Positions 57,335-64,000 of a DNA stretch of 64,000 bases are shown here, one piece after another. A program made the translations under genes and the position numbers. The DNA lies in NCBI RefSeq assembly GCF_000238775.2, contig NZ_AFEJ02000001.1, forward strand, positions 4,402,001 to 4,466,000. Direction: 5' to 3'. Every line of letters begins with the position of its first letter. The first letter of the stretch is position 1. The DNA comes from Acaryochloris sp. CCMEE 5410 (GTDB lineage Bacteria > Cyanobacteriota > Cyanobacteriia > Thermosynechococcales > Thermosynechococcaceae). Below the pieces are notes generated by a model, which did not search any database, was not told the DNA's origin, and saw only the letters and a list, made by a program, of their open reading frames with translations.

Positions 57335-58171
57335 ATGAAATTAATCCTGTTTGAAGATGCTGTAGCGTTTTGCGATCGCACCCAACCTTACTTACTGCGC
57401 TATCCCGCTGAACATAATCTGCTGCTGGGGATTCAAAGTGCTCTGGTGCGGGTGCCAGAAGCGTTTACCACGTCCCCCGATCTATTTTTGGTGGAATCGG
57501 CAGGAGAGATTCAGGCCGTGGGGATGCGAACTCCTCCTTACAATTTGGTGCTGTCCAAGGTCCAGAATTTAAGCGCCGTAGAAATCATTGTGGACTATTT
57601 TCAGCAGGCTGAGACCGCTCTAGCTGGTATCAATAGTTTTATTCGTGAAGCCCAAGCTTTTTCTCAGGCTTGGCAGTCCCACACGGGACAATCCAGCACC
57701 TTAAAGATGCACTTGCGGATTCACCAATTGACCCAAGTCCATCGACCAATGTCGGTTCAAGGCTATTTACGGAAGGCAACGAGACGCGATCGCAAACAGC
57801 TGTTGGAATGGTCAGAGGCGTTTTCTTTGGAAACCTTTGGTGCCCTGGAAACGGATATTGAACGCATTCTGGATTTGCAGATCAAACGGCAAGACCTGTA
57901 TGTGTGGTGCGATCGCAAACAGGTTTCGATGGTGGTAGGACGGGTGTCTCAACCAGGAGGGGGCCGCATTGGCCCGGTCTATACGCCTCCAGACTGTCGG
58001 CGACGGGGATATGCGACAGCCTGTGTTGCGGCCGTGAGCCAAATGCTGCTTGATCGCGGTGCCCAGCGTTGCTGTCTGTTTACCGATATTACGAATCCGA
58101 CGTCCAACCATATCTATCAAACCATTGGGTATGAAGCCGTTTGTGACTGGTATGACTATCGTTTTGCCTAA
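57335..58171 (+). CDS. GNAT family N-acetyltransferase
   Basis: A 278-residue protein with a C-terminal GNAT domain. It has RATRRDRKQLLEWSEAFSLE, VSMVVGRVSQPGGGRIGPVY, and the acetyl-CoA-binding motif A TPPDCRRRGYATACVAAVSQ (R/QxxGxA), then CCLFTDITNPTSNHIYQTIGYEAV. The N-terminal 130 residues resemble a second, degenerate GNAT-like domain. ATG 57335 (GAGG nearby) is preferred to GTG 57332. It begins 20 bases after the NADAR gene and probably shares its transcript. The substrate is unknown. Confidence 0.88.
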   Translation: MKLILFEDAVAFCDRTQPYLLRYPAEHNLLLGIQSALVRVPEAFTTSPDLFLVESAGEIQAVGMRTPPYNLVLSKVQNLSAVEIIVDYFQQAETALAGINSFIREAQAFSQAWQSHTGQSSTLKMHLRIHQLTQVHRPMSVQGYLRKATRRDRKQLLEWSEAFSLETFGALETDIERILDLQIKRQDLYVWCDRKQVSMVVGRVSQPGGGRIGPVYTPPDCRRRGYATACVAAVSQMLLDRGAQRCCLFTDITNPTSNHIYQTIGYEAVCDWYDYRFA

Positions 58172-58245
58172 CGAGCTGTTTGAGGGCCTTTAATAGGTTT
58201 TTCAATAGGTTAGGTTCTGAATGGCAGTCTGAATGGGTAGGTAAC

Positions 58246-58671
58246 CTATTCATCGGTGTGACAGCATTCGCAATAGCCATGCACGGTGATCTCATAGCTC
58301 TTCACCTGTAGCCCTGAACGCAATCCCTGAAAATTGGGTGTCTGGAATTGTTCCCAGGGAATATCTTCCACTTCACCGCAAGACTGACATCGAAAATGGT
58401 GGTGGGGGTCAATATTGGCGTCATAACGACAAACGCCTTCTTCCAAGAGCACCTCACGCACCAGCCCCACATCTCTCAGGGCTTGGAGGGTTTTATAGAT
58501 CGTGGCCTGAGAAGAGGTGGGCGCCTCTTGGTTTAAATCGCTCAAAAGTTGTTCTGCAGTGGGATGATCAGAACGGGCCAGTAAATCTGCATAGACGGCA
58601 AAGCGTTGAGGGGTGACTCTTACCCCTTTGGCCTTCAGGGTTTGGATAATACTATCCGCTTGTCGTTGCAT
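58246..58671 (-). CDS. perR: Fur-family peroxide regulator PerR
   Basis: A 141-residue Fur-family repressor. The DNA-binding domain is GVRVTPQRFAVYADLLARSD and ATIYKTLQALRDVGLVREVL. The dimerisation/metal domain has CRYDANIDPHHHFRCQSCGE followed by VEDIPWEQF. The two CxxC pairs (CQSC and CECC) form the structural zinc site. The regulatory-metal ligand aligned with Bacillus PerR Asp104 is Asp (VEDIP), not Glu, which favours PerR over Fur. AGGAGG lies just before ATG 58671. It is divergent from katG, the usual target, and a candidate operator lies between them. Confidence 0.88.
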   Translation of the reverse strand: MQRQADSIIQTLKAKGVRVTPQRFAVYADLLARSDHPTAEQLLSDLNQEAPTSSQATIYKTLQALRDVGLVREVLLEEGVCRYDANIDPHHHFRCQSCGEVEDIPWEQFQTPNFQGLRSGLQVKSYEITVHGYCECCHTDE

Positions 58672-58815
58672 GTATACCTCCTCCAATGTGCCAACCTCAT
58701 ACGGTTGGAGACATCTGGTTTTCAGCGACCTTAGTACCTAAACTAGCACTCTAAGATACGAGTCGTCCATTTTTAGAATTCACTCATATAACTAAGTAAT
58801 TATCCTCATTGTTTT

Positions 58816-58837
58816 ATTCTTAAAACAGAATTATTCT
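58816..58837. promoter_or_regulatory. candidate PerR operator between perR and katG
   Basis: ATTCT (58816-58820), six bases, AGAAT (58827-58831), one base and ATTCT (58833-58837) form two overlapping palindromes of A/T-rich Fur-type style in the divergent region. It is placed to control perR and katG together. This is by-eye matching to the general Fur/PerR-box pattern. Confidence 0.45.
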
Positions 58838-58844
58838 GAGATAA

Positions 58845-61265
<2,421 letters not shown>

Positions 61266-61302
61266 TCTTGATCGAGCTTTCGTCTTAGGTGAAAGACCCT
61301 GA

Positions 61303-61343
61303 TTTTACGGTCCTGTAGGAGAGATTCTTGCAGGACTGTAAAA
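61303..61343. terminator. bidirectional terminator between katG and the universal stress gene
   Basis: TTTTACGGTCCTG (61303-61315) and CAGGACTGTAAAA (61331-61343) form a 13-bp stem with one mismatch. The A/T ends provide T-runs on both strands, so it can serve both convergent genes. Confidence 0.8.
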
Positions 61344-61390
61344 CAACGGGTTGACTAAAACTTTTACAGAGATTGGGGAAGACCTGCACC

Positions 61391-62254
61391 CTACCGGAAC
61401 AGAAGCACAGGCACTTGCACACTTCTCAATAGCTGAACTGTGGTACTACCGATCACAAGGTGGCGAATGCGGCGATGACCGTAGGCCCCCATCAGCAACA
61501 GACTGATTTGGTGTTGTTCGATATAGTCAGCAATCACCTTTTCAGGGGCTCCTGCAGAGAGGGTGGTCGATACCGTCAGTCCAGCCTGTTGCAGAGTCTC
61601 TTCGGCATCGGCTAACTCTTGCGATCGCACTGCATCGGACTCTTTCTTGGCCACCGTCAGCAGATGAACCTCTAGATTCTTAAACCCTGGGGCACTGTCC
61701 ACTAAGAAATTCAAGACCCGCTTCCCCGTGGGGCTGCCGTCATACGCCACCAGCAGCTTTTCAATCGGCGCAAAAGTTTGTGGGGTCACCAGGCAAGGCT
61801 TCGCACTACTACGCACAATCCGATCGACATTAGCTCCTAGGTGACCAGAAGCAAACTCCGCCGCCTCTCCCCGCTTACCCAAGACAATCAGATCAGATTC
61901 GGCCTCAAAGTCATGAAAGCAGTCCACGAGGAAACCTGTGGGATTGAGCAGTTCGACATTACTGAGTCCTTCTGCTTTAAGAACTTGCTCTGCATTTTGC
62001 AGAATCAACTTTGCCCGTTGTTTGTTGAGTTTGGCTTTTTCATGCTCTAGGGTCACCAACTCGTTTAACAGCTGCTCGGATGCGCCCAGGCCAATACTGC
62101 CGCTTAGATTGCCGGTAGAAACGACCTTTTGGCGAATATCGCTGACAAACAGAACCTTCATCTGAGCTTGGAATTGGTGGGCCAACCAGGCCCCATATTT
62201 ATAAATACTGTCTGCAAAGGCAGATCCATCGGAGCAGAGAAGAATGGTTTTCAT
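61391..62254 (-). CDS. tandem universal stress protein
   Basis: A 287-residue protein of two UspA domains. The first (about 1-140) starts ILLCSDGSAFADSIYKYGAW and ends DLIVLGKRGE with GHLGANVDRIVRSS. The second (about 148-287) starts KLLVAYDGSPTGKRVLNFLV and ends LLLMGAYGHRRIRHLVIGST followed by TVQLLRSVQVPVLLF. The GxxGx9G(S/T) nucleotide-binding motif is complete in the second domain. It is likely an ATP-binding stress protein. It lies 39 bases downstream of the SulP gene on the same strand and is probably its operon partner, perhaps as a regulator. Confidence 0.9.
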   Translation of the reverse strand: MKTILLCSDGSAFADSIYKYGAWLAHQFQAQMKVLFVSDIRQKVVSTGNLSGSIGLGASEQLLNELVTLEHEKAKLNKQRAKLILQNAEQVLKAEGLSNVELLNPTGFLVDCFHDFEAESDLIVLGKRGEAAEFASGHLGANVDRIVRSSAKPCLVTPQTFAPIEKLLVAYDGSPTGKRVLNFLVDSAPGFKNLEVHLLTVAKKESDAVRSQELADAEETLQQAGLTVSTTLSAGAPEKVIADYIEQHQISLLLMGAYGHRRIRHLVIGSTTVQLLRSVQVPVLLFR

Positions 62255-62293
62255 ACAGGTGATTTCCCTAAAGGATGGCGGGCAGGTGTAGCA

Positions 62294-63787
62294 CTAAGAC
62301 GGTTCGTTGGAGATCAGTTCCTCATCTGTAGCCAAGCGATTGAGAAGTGTGGAGCTGGCTTCATTCAGACCCACCACATTGACTTCGACCCCTTGACGGC
62401 GAAACTTCTGAACAGCCTTATCGAGCATTTCTACTGCCCCTTGGTCCCAGAGGTGAGCATGGGTAAGGTCAATGGTGACCTGCTCGACCAGCTCAGCAAA
62501 GTTAAAGGAGGCCATGAATTCATCCCGAGACAGAAAGAAAATCTGCCCAGACACTTTATAGACTCGGTGAGCCCCCTCGTCTAGCATCACCTGATCCACC
62601 AATACTAACTGGGCAATCTTGCGGGAGAAAAATACCGTACTCATAACAATGCCTGTGGCTACCCCAAGGGCAAAGTTGCGGGTGAAGATAATCACAAACA
62701 TTGTCGTCAGCATGACCACGACTTCACTGCGGGGCACCCGAGGAATATTGGTGAAGGAGGACCAGCGGAAGGTACCAATGGATACCATAATCATCACCGC
62801 GACCAGGGCAGCCATGGGCATCTGTCTCACCCAGTCCTGCAAGAACAGAATCGCCATCAGTAAAAAGATGCCCGCCGCCAGACTAGACAGCCGACCTCGG
62901 CCCCCAGATTGGACGTTAATCACCGACTGACCAATCATGCCGCACCCCGCCATGCCACCAAAGAATGCCGTCACCATATTGGCGATGCCTTGGCCTTTGG
63001 CCTCTTGGTTCTTGTCGCTAGGAGTGTCGGTCAAATCGTCCACTAAAGAGGCTGTGAGGAAAGACGCTAACAGCCCGACAATGGCGAGGGTTAGAGAATA
63101 GGGCAGGATGATATTGAAAGTCTCAAGATTGAAAGGGACTTGAGGTAAGGCAAAGAGGGGCGGTGTCGTGGGTAGCTCGCCCATATCGCCGACGGTGGGC
63201 ACGTCTAAACGTAGGGCAATGGCCGCAATGGTCATCACTGCTAAGGCGACCAGGGGCGATGGTACCGCTTTGGTAAAGCGCGGCAGGATATAGATAATCC
63301 CCAGAGACAGCACGGTAAGGACATAAACCGTAGGAGGCACGTTGGTGAGCTGGGGCAGCTGTGCCATAAAGATCAAGACAGCGAGGGCATTGATATAGCC
63401 GATCATGACCGCTCGGGGCACAAATTTCATTTGGCGACCCAGTTGGAGTATGCCAAAGATGACCTGGAAAATGCCGGTCAAAAAGGTGGCGGCCAGCAGA
63501 TATTGCAGGCCATGCTCTTTGACTAAATCCACCATTAATAGGGCCATGGCGCCAGTGGCTGCCGAGATTGAGCCGGGTCGTCCGCCCAGAAACGAGGTAA
63601 TCACGGCAATAATAAAGGAGGCATAGAGCCCGACTTTAGGATCTACCCCAGCAATGATCGAAAAGGCGATCGCTTCCGGTATCAGCGCAAGGCCGACCAC
63701 GGCCCCGGACAGCAAGTCGGCCTTGGGATTAACCAACCACTCCCGTTTAAGAGCACGCCAGTTGAGATTGAGAGGGGGAATGTTCAA
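62294..63787 (-). CDS. SulP family anion transporter with STAS domain
   Basis: A 497-residue SLC26/SulP protein. The N-terminal half shows [40 protein letters not shown] (the family signature region), and about 10-12 helices. The C-terminal STAS domain is [20 protein letters not shown] with [20 protein letters not shown]. It may carry sulfate, or bicarbonate like cyanobacterial BicA, which is also a SulP protein; the substrate cannot be chosen from the sequence. The start is TTG 63787, with GGAG 6-9 bases upstream and no ATG nearby. It is followed by the Usp gene. Confidence 0.9.
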   Translation of the reverse strand: MNIPPLNLNWRALKREWLVNPKADLLSGAVVGLALIPEAIAFSIIAGVDPKVGLYASFIIAVITSFLGGRPGSISAATGAMALLMVDLVKEHGLQYLLAATFLTGIFQVIFGILQLGRQMKFVPRAVMIGYINALAVLIFMAQLPQLTNVPPTVYVLTVLSLGIIYILPRFTKAVPSPLVALAVMTIAAIALRLDVPTVGDMGELPTTPPLFALPQVPFNLETFNIILPYSLTLAIVGLLASFLTASLVDDLTDTPSDKNQEAKGQGIANMVTAFFGGMAGCGMIGQSVINVQSGGRGRLSSLAAGIFLLMAILFLQDWVRQMPMAALVAVMIMVSIGTFRWSSFTNIPRVPRSEVVVMLTTMFVIIFTRNFALGVATGIVMSTVFFSRKIAQLVLVDQVMLDEGAHRVYKVSGQIFFLSRDEFMASFNFAELVEQVTIDLTHAHLWDQGAVEMLDKAVQKFRRQGVEVNVVGLNEASSTLLNRLATDEELISNEPS

Positions 63788-64000
63788 GGGGTCTCCTTAA
63801 GCCTGAAAATGTGGATCTGGATGAATGGAAAATAATGTCGGTCAGCCTTGGGGGCAAATGGGTCTCTAGGCTAAATTTTTAAGTGGATCGATGGAAGTGC
63901 TGTAGCGGGATGTACCTCAGCCAAGGGATGCTAGTCCTCGCCGATTCCAGTGAGTGGGATTGCAGATGCCTTTGCCGTTATAAACCCGACGAGTGGTTTG

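Overview
This is a chromosomal window from a cyanobacterium. The evidence is a carotenoid desaturase (crtQ), the photosystem II subunit gene psbK beside tgt, a PedR-like redox regulator, a PATAN-receiver response regulator, a DUF6679 protein, a two-partner-secretion adhesin of cyanobacterial type, and many copies of the HIP1 octamer GCGATCGC. Protein style and the mix of insertion sequences resemble Acaryochloris, but that genus call is inference; no database was searched.

Layout. 1-4 kb: the end of crtQ, an overlapping SRPBCC gene, and a pentapeptide-repeat/pilin-like gene whose 3' end is broken by an ISAs1-type element with a perfect 10-bp target duplication. 4-9.4 kb: two acyltransferases, an orphan, a SpoU RNA methyltransferase and ribD. 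9.5-12 kb: a membrane orphan, psbK (45 codons, with a clear terminator), tgt and a small coiled-coil membrane protein. 12.5-14.3 kb: a two-gene permease operon (ArsP-like permease plus TIGR03943-type partner). 14.8-19.9 kb: PATAN-REC regulator, prfC, PedR-like regulator, a conserved small protein, an AGE-family epimerase and a HAD fragment. 20-28.9 kb: cation/proton antiporter, a PLP-fold orphan, a DUF3616 protein, a fused 5-oxoprolinase and an acidic orphan. 29.2-36.4 kb: a basic secreted orphan, a degenerate MBL/beta-CASP protein, DUF6679, a HAD hydrolase, a frameshifted tandem nitroreductase (SagB type), a secreted retropepsin-like protease and a deleted aldo/keto reductase.

36.6-47 kb holds two STAND-type NTPases: a 1207-residue NB-ARC protein with 14 WD40 repeats, and a 774-residue HTH-NTPase-TPR protein. 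Between them lie a stand-alone DUF4347 protein, an IS630-type element, a PPOX-fold protein, a CpdA-like phosphodiesterase and a small membrane protein. 47-50.8 kb: a small ORF before a strong terminator, a PKHD-type dioxygenase, prfB with an intact +1 frameshift site, a GIDE-domain membrane protein and a VOC protein. 51-56.1 kb: an ISAzo13-type element, a TPS-domain adhesin and a degenerate GGDEF protein. 56.9-64 kb: NADAR and GNAT proteins, perR divergent from katG with a candidate operator between them, then a tandem universal-stress protein and a SulP transporter.

Functional groupings supported by layout are the permease pair, the PerR/KatG peroxide-defence pair, the UspA/SulP pair and prfB with the PKHD dioxygenase. 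The window also shows gene decay: four genes are interrupted or truncated (pentapeptide/pilin-like, SagB, aldo/keto reductase, HAD). Several proteins keep their fold but lose catalytic residues (receiver acidic pair, GGDEF motif, MBL histidines, DUF4347 cysteine). I did not find a clearly new multi-gene system. The best leads are the pentapeptide/pilin-like fusion, the degenerate MBL/beta-CASP protein and the two STAND proteins.
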